From Chloroflexota bacterium (GTDB lineage: Bacteria > Chloroflexota > Limnocylindria > Limnocylindrales > CSP1-4), in assembly GCA_005889475.1 (NCBI GenBank), contig VBGT01000078.1, positions 4,147 through 56,796 of the forward strand: DNA of 52,650 bases, written 5' to 3'. This document shows positions 16,059-24,589 of the stretch, in pieces (within the stretch, counting starts at the first letter, position 1; every line of letters starts with the position of its first letter). A model generated the notes under the pieces. That model ran no database searches. It saw only the letters and a program-made list of their open reading frames with translations, and was not told the DNA's origin. The position numbers were made by a program, and so were the translations under genes.

Positions 16059-16937
16059 ATGCGCGTCCGAAAGGCTGTGTTCCCGGCGGCGGGATGGGGC
16101 ACCCGGTTCCTGCCGGCGACGAAGGCACAGCCGAAGGAGATGCTCCCGCTCGTCGACAAGCCGGTCATCCAGTACGCGGTCGAAGAGGCCGTCGCGGCCG
16201 GCATCGAGCAGGTGATCATCGTCACCTCCAGCCAGAAGCGTGCGATCGAGGACCACTTCGACTTGTCCTATGAGCTCGAGCGGCTGCTCGAGGAAAAGGG
16301 CGAGATCGAGAAGCTGCGCCTCGTGCGCCGGATCAGCGACCTCGCCCAGATCGCCTACGTTCGGCAGAAGGAGCAGCTCGGGCTCGGGCACGCGATCCTC
16401 ATGGCCAAGGACGTCGTCGGCCACGAGCCATTCGCGGTTCTGCTCCCCGACGACGTCGTGATCTCCGATCGACCCGCGATCGGCCAGCTAATCCACGCCT
16501 ACGAGCAGACCCACTCGTCGGTCGTGGCCGTGGCCGAGGTGCCGATGGCCGAGGTGTCGCGCTACGGCATCGTCGCCGCAGAGACCGTGGATAGCCACCT
16601 CGACGGCGGGCGGCTGCAGCGCATGACCGCGATCGTCGAGAAGCCCGAGCCGAAGGACGCGCCCTCGACGCTGGCCGTCATCGGCCGGTACGTCCTGACG
16701 CCCAAGATCTTCGACAAGCTCGAGCAGACCCAGCGCGGCGCCGGCGGCGAGATCCAGCTGACTGACGCCATCGAGGCGCTCATGGACGAGCAGTCCGTCT
16801 ACACGTACCAGTTCGAGGGGACGCGCTACGACGCCGGGACGACGATGGGCTGGCTCATGGCCACGGTCGACATCGCGCTCCAGCGGCCGGATCTGTCCCG
16901 GGAGCTCCGCGAGCACCTGCGTTCTCTCGACCTTTAG
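16059..16937 (+). CDS. galU: UTP-glucose-1-phosphate uridylyltransferase
   Basis: A 292-residue nucleotidyltransferase making UDP-glucose from UTP and glucose-1-phosphate. The N-terminal signature AAGWGTRFLPATKAQPKEML (about residues 8-27) and VDKPVIQYAVEEAV are diagnostic of GalU, as is GGEIQLTDAIEAL at about 227-239. Length fits the family (about 290). The start ATG 16059 has GTGAGG ahead of it, and a TATCCT box lies further upstream near 16004. UDP-glucose feeds glycogen, trehalose, glycolipid or envelope polysaccharide synthesis; no such genes are adjacent. It is followed after 18 bases by a broken membrane gene. Confidence 0.96.
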   Translation: MRVRKAVFPAAGWGTRFLPATKAQPKEMLPLVDKPVIQYAVEEAVAAGIEQVIIVTSSQKRAIEDHFDLSYELERLLEEKGEIEKLRLVRRISDLAQIAYVRQKEQLGLGHAILMAKDVVGHEPFAVLLPDDVVISDRPAIGQLIHAYEQTHSSVVAVAEVPMAEVSRYGIVAAETVDSHLDGGRLQRMTAIVEKPEPKDAPSTLAVIGRYVLTPKIFDKLEQTQRGAGGEIQLTDAIEALMDEQSVYTYQFEGTRYDAGTTMGWLMATVDIALQRPDLSRELREHLRSLDL

Positions 16938-16955
16938 CCGGCGGCGGGGGCAGGA

Positions 16956-17494
16956 ATGACCCTTGAGGTCCTCGTCATCGCCGTCGTCCGCGTCCTCGGC
17001 TCCCTGCCCGTCCTGCGCTGGCCGCTCGCCGGGGGCCTGCTCGCGATCGCTGTCGACCTGTCCGACCTGCTGCTCCGCGACGTGCTCGACCTGGGTGGCG
17101 TCCCGGACTACCAGTCGCTCGACAATGGCTCGACCAGGTCTACCTCGCCTGCTTCCTGATCGTCGCGCTCCGCTGGCAGGGACTCGAACGCGGGATCGCG
17201 ATCGGGCTGTACGTGTATCGGCTCATTGGTTTTGCGGCCTTCGAGCTGACCGCCCAGCGCGAGGTGCTGTTCCTGTTCCCGAACGTCTTCGAGCCGTGGT
17301 TCCTCGTGGTCGCCGCGATCCACCACTACCGCCCCGGCTTCCAGTGGTCGCGGCTCGCGCTCGGGCTGACGCTTGGTGCGATCACCGTTGTCAAGGAGGC
17401 CCAGGAGTGGGCCCTCCACGTCGGGCGCGTGTTCGACGGCTTCAGCTCGCTCGACGCGATCGGCTGGATCTGGCGGTGGCTGACCGGCCGGTAG
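16956..17494 (+). pseudogene. Membrane protein gene with a one-base frameshift
   Basis: Two frames together encode one plausible membrane protein of about 178 residues. Codons from ATG 16956 give a hydrophobic N-terminus (LEVLVIAVVRVLGSLPVLRW, then DLSDLLLRD) up to about 17124. The frame one base away then continues with WLDQVYLACFLIVALRWQG, three further hydrophobic stretches and a normal end (IGWIWRWLTGR) at 17494. Loss of one base near 17122-17128 (GACAATGGCTCGACC) explains the break. Codon usage is good on both sides. Either the gene is recently broken or the assembly has an indel. GGGGGCAGGA precedes the start. Function unknown. Confidence 0.7.
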
Positions 17495-17591
17495 CGACCG
17501 TCACCCCGAGCGTCGCGGGGGGCGTCCTACGGTACGATGCCCGCCGCGCCCCGAGGGCGGCGCGCGACACCCACGAATCCTTGGAGGACGC

Positions 17592-19565
17592 TTGACGGAC
17601 ATCGGCACCGTCCTCGGCGGGCGGTACCGCCTGGTCGAGCTGCTCGGGCAGGGCGGGATGGCCACCATCTACCGCGCCCGCGACAACCAGCTCGAGCGCG
17701 ACGTCGCCGTCAAGATCCTGCGTCCCGAGTACGGCGCCGACCCGGACTTCATCGACCGCTTCCGGCACGAAGCGCAGGCGGCCGCGTCGTTGAACCACCC
17801 GGGCATCGTCGCGGTCCACGACTACGGCACCGATCCGGCCGGCCCGTACATCGTCATGGAGCTGATCGAGGGCGAGGACCTCTCGACGATCATCCGGCGC
17901 ACCGGTGCCCTGCCGCCGCGGGCCGCCGCCCGGCTCGTCGCGCAGGCCGCGCGGGCGCTCGCCGCCGCCCACGATCGGGGCATCGTCCACCGCGACATCA
18001 AGCCGGGCAACCTGCTCGTGACGCGGGACGGGCGGGTGAAGGTGACCGATTTCGGGATCGCCCGCGCCCTGTCCGAATCGGGATTGACCCTGCCTGGGAC
18101 GACGCTCGGCTCGGTGCACTACTTCAGCCCCGAGCAGGCTCGTGGCGAGATGGCCACGCCCGCCTCCGACATCTACAGCCTGGGCATCGTGCTGTACGAG
18201 CTGCTCACGGGCCGCCGGCCGTGGACGGGTGACACCGCCGCCGCGATCGCGACGGCTCGCCTCACCGGCGCCGTGCCCAGCCCGTCGGCCGCGCATGGCG
18301 GCATCCCGCCGACGCTCGAGACGATCGACCGCAAGGCGCTCGCGCCCAACCCCGAAGAGCGGTTCGCGTCGGCGGCGGAGATGGCCGAGGCGCTCGAGTC
18401 GTTCCTCGGCGAGGAGCGGGGCGCCGACGGCCTCCGCGCCGCAGGGGTTGCTGGAGTGGCCGGTGCTGCTGTTGCTGGGGCAGCGGGAGCCAAGGGTGCG
18501 GCCGGTGGGACCGCTGCGGGGGCGGGCGCTGCCGGGGCCGGCGCTGCCGGAGCCGCCGCTGGAGGGGCGGCAGTCGGTTCGGCGGCGGGTGCCGCCTCCT
18601 CGCCGACGGTGGCCGCCGGCGTTGCACGGCCGAACCCGGGAGCGCGAATCGACTATCCCCGCGAGGCCTACGCGGGCGCGGCGCCGGTGGGCGCACGATC
18701 CCGTGGAGGCGGGCGAGGCGCTCCACCCGCCGACATGGACGAGGACGAGCGATCCGGGAGCGGCCCGTGGCTGTGGATCTCGGCGCTGTTCGCCGTGGGC
18801 GTGCTCGCGCTCGCCGCGTTCCTGCTGGTCCGATTCCTCGGCGGGTCGCCACAGGAGTCGCAGGCACCGCAGGTCCAGGTCCCCAACCTGGTCGGCAAGA
18901 CGTTCCAGGAGGCGAGCCAGGCCGCGTCGACGGTCGGCCTGATTGCCGAGCAGTCAGGCTTCGAGCAGAGCTCGGCGACCGTCGGGACGGTCATCGGCCA
19001 GGTACCACCCGAGGGCAGCACGGTCGACGCCGGGTCCAAGGTGCTGCTGACGATGGCCATCAGCCCGCAGCTGACGATCGTGCCCGACCTCCGGCTCAAG
19101 ACGGAGTCCGAAGCCCTGAACCTGATCGCCCAGGCGGGCCTCGCCATCGGCACCCGGACCGAGGCATTCGACTCGGTCGTGCCGGCCGGTTCGATCGTGA
19201 GCCAGGAACCCACGGCAGGGCAGGGCGTCGCGCCTCGCACGCCGGTGAATTACGTCGTCTCGAAGGGCCCCGAACCCTCCCCGACGCCCACGCCGACGCG
19301 CACGCCCCAACCGACACCGCCGCCGCCCCCGCCGACGCAGAACCTCAAGAACGTCGGCGACTACCGCTGCCAGCTCCTGGCGCTCGCCAAATCGGAGATC
19401 GCCGGCGACGGCTTCCAGGTCGGCACGATCACCGGCTCGCAGGACGACACATCGTGGGTCACGTGGCAGGATCCCCAGCCCGGCTCGAAGCATGCTCCCG
19501 GGACCGCGATCGCCCTCTGGACGGTCGACCAGCCGGCGCCCACGACCTGTCCCGCGCCACCGTGA
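17592..19565 (+). CDS. Serine/threonine protein kinase with PASTA repeats (PknB-type)
   Basis: A 657-residue transmembrane Hanks-type kinase. The cytoplasmic kinase domain (about 11-275) has the glycine loop LGQGGMATIY, K41, HRDIKPGN with catalytic D135, and the DFG aspartate D153. Residues 283-338 are almost only Ala and Gly, a long low-complexity linker. One membrane helix (391-416) leads to two clear extracellular PASTA domains (about 427-557), a Pro/Thr tract (560-582) and a third divergent PASTA-like unit with two cysteines (583-650). PASTA domains bind peptidoglycan or lipid II and control growth and division in monoderm bacteria. The TTG start at 17592 has GGAGGA just upstream. No PP2C phosphatase, FtsW or PBP gene is adjacent, unlike actinobacterial pknB loci. 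Confidence 0.94.
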   Translation: MTDIGTVLGGRYRLVELLGQGGMATIYRARDNQLERDVAVKILRPEYGADPDFIDRFRHEAQAAASLNHPGIVAVHDYGTDPAGPYIVMELIEGEDLSTIIRRTGALPPRAAARLVAQAARALAAAHDRGIVHRDIKPGNLLVTRDGRVKVTDFGIARALSESGLTLPGTTLGSVHYFSPEQARGEMATPASDIYSLGIVLYELLTGRRPWTGDTAAAIATARLTGAVPSPSAAHGGIPPTLETIDRKALAPNPEERFASAAEMAEALESFLGEERGADGLRAAGVAGVAGAAVAGAAGAKGAAGGTAAGAGAAGAGAAGAAAGGAAVGSAAGAASSPTVAAGVARPNPGARIDYPREAYAGAAPVGARSRGGGRGAPPADMDEDERSGSGPWLWISALFAVGVLALAAFLLVRFLGGSPQESQAPQVQVPNLVGKTFQEASQAASTVGLIAEQSGFEQSSATVGTVIGQVPPEGSTVDAGSKVLLTMAISPQLTIVPDLRLKTESEALNLIAQAGLAIGTRTEAFDSVVPAGSIVSQEPTAGQGVAPRTPVNYVVSKGPEPSPTPTPTRTPQPTPPPPPPTQNLKNVGDYRCQLLALAKSEIAGDGFQVGTITGSQDDTSWVTWQDPQPGSKHAPGTAIALWTVDQPAPTTCPAPP

Positions 19566-19587
19566 GCACCGGGGCCTGAGCCGGGAG

Positions 19588-20046
19588 TCAGGCCTCCAGG
19601 TCGCCGAACAGGCTCGTCCGCTCGCCCCAGCTCTCCTCCGCCTCGCCGATCGCCGGGAGTGACGGCGGCTCCGGTGATGCCTCCGCTGGCGGCACCTGCT
19701 CCGGTCGGGCGACGGTCGGGCGGAGCAGCTCGACGGGCACGAAGGCAAGAACGGGTTCGCTCACCGCCGGCTCCTCGCCGATCGGCGTGTCCTGGGGACG
19801 ATGACGGACGCGCAGGCTCGCACCTGGCGCCGGAGCGTCGGCTTCAGCGGGCCGTGCCTGCCAGCAGCCGCGGAGCTCGAGGCCGGTCAGCGGCTGCCGC
19901 TTGGGGTCCAACGCGCACCAGCCGACGTCGGCGGCGAGGGAGCGCCGGAAGTGGCGACAGGTCGAACAGGTGGTCGACGATCGACGGCAGACCCAGCAGC
20001 GCGCCGTCTCTGCCTGTGGTGCCCCGCAGTGCGGACAACGCCACAT
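19588..20046 (-). CDS. Zinc-ribbon / cysteine-rich protein
   Basis: A 152-residue protein. The first 65 residues carry CPHCG (4-8), CWVC (17-20), CSTC (27-30) and further cysteines in WCALDP and GCWQ, suggesting two small zinc-binding modules. The rest is Pro/Glu/Ala-rich and probably disordered, ending EESWGERTSLFGDLEA. A TACCAT box lies 11 bases before the ATG at 20046. It is convergent with the PASTA kinase gene, 22 bases apart. It could be a DNA-, RNA- or protein-binding adaptor; no family beyond zinc ribbon is recognised. Confidence 0.75.
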   Translation of the reverse strand: MWRCPHCGAPQAETARCWVCRRSSTTCSTCRHFRRSLAADVGWCALDPKRQPLTGLELRGCWQARPAEADAPAPGASLRVRHRPQDTPIGEEPAVSEPVLAFVPVELLRPTVARPEQVPPAEASPEPPSLPAIGEAEESWGERTSLFGDLEA

Positions 20047-20120
20047 CGTTACCGGGCATGGTAGCTGCGCGTGACGCGGTACGCCACCCTGATCCGCGCC
20101 TCAGCGCGGCGGAGGAGTAG

Positions 20121-21311
20121 CTATTTCACGAAGGTCAGCGACACCCGGTCGGTCGACTCGCCGTAGACGTCGTGCGTCACAAGCACGGTTCCGACGCCGC
20201 CGCCCCTCGACAGCCTGCCGACCAGGGGCGTGGTGAAGATCGCGCGGCCATCGACGCCCGTGAACAGCTCGTTCGAGATCGGCGCCAGGCCCGGGATCTG
20301 GAGCGTGAAGAACGCCCGCGCCCCTGCGAGCGGCTTGCGCGATGGGTCGGTCACGAGGACCGTCAGCTGCAGCGAGCTCGGATGGTGCGCCACGGAGATC
20401 TGGTAGAGCGAGGCGCGCAGCTGGACGCGCATGTCGGTCGAGCCCTGCTTCAGCGTGAGCGTGGTCTGCCCCTGGTTCCCCGCGGGATCGGTGCCGCCGA
20501 TCACGATCTCCTGCCCGCCCGGCACGAGCGGCAGCGACAGCTCGAACGTGCCGTCGCGCGCGGCGACCGTCGTGATCGAGGCGTTGTTCGCCGGGTTGCG
20601 CGCGACGAGCGTCGTGCCGGCCTGCGTCGTGCCCTTGATCGTCGCATCGGGCGTGTCGACGGACGCGCCGTCCTTGGGCGAGGTGATGGTGATCTTCGGC
20701 GGCTCGACGTCGAGGATCCAGGTGACGATCGGCGAGTGCTCCGACTCCTGGTCGCCGCGGAAGAGCGTCGCCGAGATGTCGTTGCGGCCCGCGGTGAGCT
20801 GGAATGGCACGACGATCCGGCTCGTCGTGCCGACGGCCACGTCGACGATCGGGGCGGCTTCGAGACCCTGGAGCGCCAGATAGATGCGGACTCTCGCTTT
20901 CGGGTCGCCCAGGATCGCCGACGGGACCGACACGTTCAGGTCGATCGTTGCCGTCCTCGTGTACGGCTGGTCGGGTGGGGCGATTCGGGGCGAGTCCGTC
21001 GGCGGCAGGTCGGTCGACGTCGGGACGGGGGTCGCGACGAGCCGGTTGAACGCAGTCGTGAAGCCGCCCGCCAGCGCGGCCAGCGTCGGGCCGACACCGC
21101 CGCTCGCGGCCAGGAGCACACCGCCCGCGAGGATCGCGACGCCGAGGGCCAACAGGGTTCGCAACACGAGCGGCGCGCCCCGCCGGCGCGCGGAGATCCC
21201 GCGGTGCTGGCGAACGCGCCGGCGATCGGGTGCGGTGGCCTTGACCGGCTGGGTGGGCCGCCCCGTGGACGAGGGCCGGGGGCGGACGTGCGAGGCGCGA
21301 CGGCTCGTCAT
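20121..21311 (-). CDS. Membrane-anchored Ig-like/adhesion-type protein
   Basis: A 396-residue protein with an Arg-rich N-terminus, one membrane segment at about residues 46-70, a Pro/Thr linker, and a large extracellular part with bacterial Ig-like or fibronectin-like folds. The PPKITITSPKDGASV, ATIKGTTQAGTTLV and GTFELSLPLVPGGQEIVIGGTDPAGNQG stretches are typical of Big/Glucodextranase-B-like domains. ATG 21311 is chosen; the frame continues upstream to 21500 but that part is antisense to the next gene. It shares a divergent intergenic region with the Cys-containing gene at 21392. A structural cell-surface role is likely, but not proven. Confidence 0.75.
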   Translation of the reverse strand: MTSRRASHVRPRPSSTGRPTQPVKATAPDRRRVRQHRGISARRRGAPLVLRTLLALGVAILAGGVLLAASGGVGPTLAALAGGFTTAFNRLVATPVPTSTDLPPTDSPRIAPPDQPYTRTATIDLNVSVPSAILGDPKARVRIYLALQGLEAAPIVDVAVGTTSRIVVPFQLTAGRNDISATLFRGDQESEHSPIVTWILDVEPPKITITSPKDGASVDTPDATIKGTTQAGTTLVARNPANNASITTVAARDGTFELSLPLVPGGQEIVIGGTDPAGNQGQTTLTLKQGSTDMRVQLRASLYQISVAHHPSSLQLTVLVTDPSRKPLAGARAFFTLQIPGLAPISNELFTGVDGRAIFTTPLVGRLSRGGGVGTVLVTHDVYGESTDRVSLTFVK

Positions 21312-21355
21312 TCGCGGCCTATCGTCGCATGCCCGGTGTACGCTGGGTGTCGGTC

Positions 21356-21374
21356 CGGTGGTTGAAATCCACCG
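21356..21374. promoter_or_regulatory. Inverted repeat in a divergent intergenic region
   Basis: CGGTGG at 21356-21361 and CCACCG at 21369-21374 form a perfect 6-base inverted repeat with a 7-base TTGAAAT centre. It lies between the Ig-like gene (start 21311) and the Cys gene (likely TTG start 21392), so it may be an operator or a small leader hairpin. Confidence 0.35.
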
Positions 21375-21391
21375 TTGGAGTGGGGGAGTCC

Positions 21392-21859
21392 TTGCAACCA
21401 GGAGGTCCCAAGCCGAGTCGCGGGGCCCGCGCCGCCGGGCGTCCGCCCTTCGGACTGGGCCCGATCGCGCGCGTCTCGACGGTCCACGCGCCCGAGGCAC
21501 CGGCGCAGCCGGAGCCGTATGCCCCGGCGCAGCCCGGGCGGCCGCCGGATCGTCGTTTCGGCGTCATCGGCGGCGGCTACGCGCCGGGTGCCCGGCTCGA
21601 CCCGGCCCGCACGCGGGCGTTCGGGCTGCCGAACCTGCGTCGGAACGTGTGCCCGCACTTCTACGTGACCGGCTCTCGGGGCGCGCTGCCGATCCACGCC
21701 CCGCACCTGCTCAAGGGCATCGTCCGCCAGGACAGCGTCGTCTCTCGCTGCCAGCTTCGCGGCGGCGTGCACCTCGAGCAGAGCTACGTCAACGACGTGT
21801 GCCTCTCGCCCCGCTTCAACCAGTGCGTCTTCTACGAGGAGGAGCTGAGCGGCCATTGA
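21392..21859 (+). CDS. Cysteine-containing protein upstream of folC, unknown function
   Basis: A 155-residue protein with a Pro/Ala-rich first half and a conserved-looking second half holding four cysteines (RRNVCPHFYVTG, VVSRCQLRGG, NDVCLSP, NQCVFYEEE), which could bind one metal ion. I place the start at TTG 21392, following GGAG and GGGGG; an ATG at 21329 in frame is possible but would leave only 17 bases to the divergent gene at 21311. Its stop overlaps the folC TTG start (TTGA), so it is coupled to the folate operon. The family is not recognised. Confidence 0.65.
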   Translation: MQPGGPKPSRGARAAGRPPFGLGPIARVSTVHAPEAPAQPEPYAPAQPGRPPDRRFGVIGGGYAPGARLDPARTRAFGLPNLRRNVCPHFYVTGSRGALPIHAPHLLKGIVRQDSVVSRCQLRGGVHLEQSYVNDVCLSPRFNQCVFYEEELSGH

Positions 21860-23235
21860 GCCGGCCGGGTCCGGTCGGGGTCGCCGAGGCCGCCGCGTAT
21901 CACGACGCCGTCCGGGCGCTGACCGAGCGCGGGCGGTTCGGGATCCGTCTGGGCCTGGCTCGGACACGCGCGCTCCTCAAGGCATTCGGCGATCCGCAGC
22001 TCGAGCTGCGGGGTGCGCTCGTCGGCGGCACGAATGGCAAGGGCAGCGTCCTGGCCCTCGCCGGAGCCGCGCTGCGTGCAGCCGGGACCCGGGTCGGGAC
22101 GACCCCCAAGCCGCACCTCGTCAGCTACCGCGAGCGGCTGGAGATCGACGGCCGGCCGATCGACCCGGTGACGTTCGCGCGGCTCGTTCGGGAGGTCGTG
22201 GCCGCAGCTGGTGGTGTCGAGCGTCGACACGGGCCGCCGACGGAGTTCGAGCTGCTCACGGCCATGCTCTTCCGCTGGTTCGCCGAGGAGCGGGTCGAGG
22301 TCGCGCTCGTCGAGGTCGGCCTGGGCGGGCGGCTCGACGCCACGCACGCCTGGGACGGCGGCGTCGCGGCGATCACGAACGTCGCCCTCGACCACATGGC
22401 CTGGCTCGGCGACACGATCCCGGCGATCGCGCGCGAGAAGGCGGCGATCATCGAGCGCGGCGATCGGGCCGTGACGGGTGCGACGGGCGACGCGCTCGCG
22501 GTCATCCGCCGTCGAGCGAGGCGCGTTGGGGCACCGCTGCTCGAGGTCAGCGCGGCGCCGCTCGTGGGCTGGGACCGCGATGGCATCGACGTCGAGCTCC
22601 CTGCCCTCGGTTCGACGCGAATCTCGCTCCGCGGCCGGCACCAGGCCGAGAACGCGGCCGTCGCCGACGCCCTGCTCGACCAGCTCGCCGCGGCGGGCAT
22701 CGCTTCGGTGGACGCCGCGGCCCGTCGCCGAGGCTATGCGAGCGCGACGTGGCCCGGCCGGCTCGAGCTCCTCGACGTCCTCGGCCGCGAGGTCCTGCTC
22801 GACGGCGCACACAATCCCGCCGGCGCGGCGGCCCTCGCCACCGCCCTCGACGACCTGCGCCCGTACCTGCTCGGCGGCGCCGAGCCGGGCCCGCCGGCGA
22901 TGACCCTCGTCCACGCATCGATGGCCGACAAGGATGTCGATGGGATCATCCACGCCCTCGACGGGGCGGCCGCGCTGGAGAGCGCGCGTATCATCGCGAC
23001 CCAGGTCCCGGGCGAGCGTGCCCTGCCCGCCGCGGAGCTCGCAAGGCGCTGGGGAGTCGTCCGTCCGGACGGCCGAGTGGATGCGGTCCCCGACGTCGGC
23101 GAGGCGCTCGGACGGGCCGTCGACGATGCGGCGGGCACGATCGTCGTCGCCGGCTCGCTGTACCTCGTCGGCGAGGCGCGGCGCCGATGGCTGGACGACC
23201 CGCGGACGCGCGATCCGGAGGTGCCGGCGACATGA
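21856..23235 (+). CDS. folC: Folylpolyglutamate synthase / dihydrofolate synthase
   Basis: A 459-residue Mur-ligase-family enzyme adding L-glutamate to dihydropteroate or folates. The ATP-binding loop GGTNGKGSV is at about residues 57-65; TPKPHLVSYRERLEIDG, EVGLGGRLDAT and NVALDHMAWLG follow in the FolC order, with LLDGAHNPAGA in the C-terminal domain. The start is TTG 21856, overlapping the previous stop and preceded by GAGGAGGAGC; the long upstream open frame is antisense to the Ig-like gene. Its stop overlaps the folP start (ATGA). The LVSYRERLEIDG region uses Y where many homologues have F; this is a minor change. Confidence 0.94.
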   Translation: MSRPGPVGVAEAAAYHDAVRALTERGRFGIRLGLARTRALLKAFGDPQLELRGALVGGTNGKGSVLALAGAALRAAGTRVGTTPKPHLVSYRERLEIDGRPIDPVTFARLVREVVAAAGGVERRHGPPTEFELLTAMLFRWFAEERVEVALVEVGLGGRLDATHAWDGGVAAITNVALDHMAWLGDTIPAIAREKAAIIERGDRAVTGATGDALAVIRRRARRVGAPLLEVSAAPLVGWDRDGIDVELPALGSTRISLRGRHQAENAAVADALLDQLAAAGIASVDAAARRRGYASATWPGRLELLDVLGREVLLDGAHNPAGAAALATALDDLRPYLLGGAEPGPPAMTLVHASMADKDVDGIIHALDGAAALESARIIATQVPGERALPAAELARRWGVVRPDGRVDAVPDVGEALGRAVDDAAGTIVVAGSLYLVGEARRRWLDDPRTRDPEVPAT

Positions 23236-24218
23236 CCCGCGAGCGATCGGTCCCGCAGGAAGACTCGGCGAGCGTGATGCCCGCGCGGCCCGAGCTGGGC
23301 GGCGCGAGCGCAACGCCATCGTTCACCCTGCCCGTGGGCGCGCCCGACGGCATGCCGGCGGGGCTCGGCGAGACCCGGATCGGGCCGCGCACGTTCCGGT
23401 GGAGCGAGCGGACGTTCGTGATGGGCATCGTCAACGTCACGCCGGACTCGTTCTCCGGCGACGGCCTGCTCAGCGGGTCCAACGGCGATGGCGCCGCGAA
23501 CGGGGTGGCCGCGGCAGTCCAGCAGGCGCGGGAGATGGCGGCCGATGGGGCGGACCTCCTCGACATCGGCGGCGAGTCGACGCGGCCGGGTCATGCCGAG
23601 GTCGGCGCCGACGAGGAAGTCCGGCGCGTGGTGCCGGTCGTGCGCGCAATCCACGAGGCGCTACCGGAGATGCCGCTGACGGTCGATACGACGAAGCCCG
23701 GCGTGGCGGCGGCCGCGCTGGACGCGGGCGCCGGCGCGATCAACGACGTCTGGGGCGTGGCCCGCGACGATGCCCTGGCACGCCTCGCCGGCGAGCGTCG
23801 CGTGCCGATCGTGCTGATGCACAACCGGGCTGAGCCGCGCTACGCGAACCTCCTACCCGAGATCCTCGCCGATCTCCAGGGCGCCCTCGAGCGCGCGCTC
23901 GTCGCCGGCGTCAGCTGGACGAACCTGCTCGTCGATCCGGGCTTCGGCTTCGGCAAGACACCCGACCAGAACCTCGCCCTGCTCCGCGAGCTCGGCAGCC
24001 TGCGTCTCCTGGGCCGCCCGATCGTCCTCGGCACGTCGCGGAAGTCGACCCTCGGCAAGGTGCTCGACCTGCCCGCCGACGAGCGGCTCGAGGCAACGCT
24101 CGCGACCACGGCGCTCGCCGTCGCGGCGGGGGTCGACATCGTCCGGGTCCATGACGTGCGGGCAAACGTCCGGGCCGCACGCATCGCCGACGCCGTGGTC
24201 CGCGGCGACTCCCGATGA
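23232..24218 (+). CDS. folP: Dihydropteroate synthase
   Basis: A 328-residue TIM-barrel enzyme joining pABA with hydroxymethyldihydropterin pyrophosphate; the target of sulfonamides. The pterin-binding motifs are present: MGIVNVTPDSFSGDG at about 64-78, DIGGESTRPGH at about 116-126, VDTTKPGVAAAAL, INDVWG, LVDPGFGFGKT and GTSRKSTLG. A roughly 60-residue N-terminal extension precedes the barrel, which is longer than usual. It begins in a 4-base overlap with folC and ends in a 4-base overlap with folB, so the three are translated as a unit. An internal start near MPAGLGETRIG is possible. Confidence 0.95.
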   Translation: MTRERSVPQEDSASVMPARPELGGASATPSFTLPVGAPDGMPAGLGETRIGPRTFRWSERTFVMGIVNVTPDSFSGDGLLSGSNGDGAANGVAAAVQQAREMAADGADLLDIGGESTRPGHAEVGADEEVRRVVPVVRAIHEALPEMPLTVDTTKPGVAAAALDAGAGAINDVWGVARDDALARLAGERRVPIVLMHNRAEPRYANLLPEILADLQGALERALVAGVSWTNLLVDPGFGFGKTPDQNLALLRELGSLRLLGRPIVLGTSRKSTLGKVLDLPADERLEATLATTALAVAAGVDIVRVHDVRANVRAARIADAVVRGDSR

Positions 24219-24589
24219 GCGACCGCGTCGTGCTGGCCGGCCTGGAGTTCCTCGCCCGGCACGGGGTGAACGACTGGGAGAAGGTCGAGCCGCAGCGATT
24301 CGAGGTCGATCTGGAGCTGGCGCTCGACGTGCACCCGGCGGCGCTCGCGGACGACCTGGCGAAATCGGTCGACTACCGCGGCGTGTACGACACGACCCGC
24401 CGCGTGGTCGAGGACAACACGTTCGATCTCATCGAGACGCTGGCCGAGGCGATCGCCCGCGAGGTGCTCGGCGCCAATGCTGCGGTCGAGGAGGTGACGG
24501 TGCGGGTCCGCAAGCCCGACGTCGAGCTCGGCGGCCCCATCGCGTATGCCGGCGTCGAGATCCGTCGCCGGCGCGAGGGCGGAGGCTAG
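24215..24589 (+). CDS. folB: Dihydroneopterin aldolase
   Basis: A 124-residue enzyme converting dihydroneopterin to hydroxymethyldihydropterin and glycolaldehyde. Family landmarks: LAGLEFLARHGVNDWEK at about 7-23, SVDYRGVYD at about 51-59, FDLIETLAEAIA at about 71-82, and VRVRKPDVELGG with the catalytic lysine at about 101-112. Its start overlaps folP. It ends 4 bases inside the convergent protease gene. folK, the next enzyme of the pathway and often fused or adjacent to folB, is not in this window. The length fits the family (about 120). Confidence 0.94.
   Translation: MSDRVVLAGLEFLARHGVNDWEKVEPQRFEVDLELALDVHPAALADDLAKSVDYRGVYDTTRRVVEDNTFDLIETLAEAIAREVLGANAAVEEVTVRVRKPDVELGGPIAYAGVEIRRRREGGG

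Noticed and set aside
20172-21365. A 397-codon plus-strand frame in the Ig-like gene
   Set aside because: Shadow frame, dominated by Arg and Asp; the minus-strand frame carries clear Ig-like blocks and a membrane segment.
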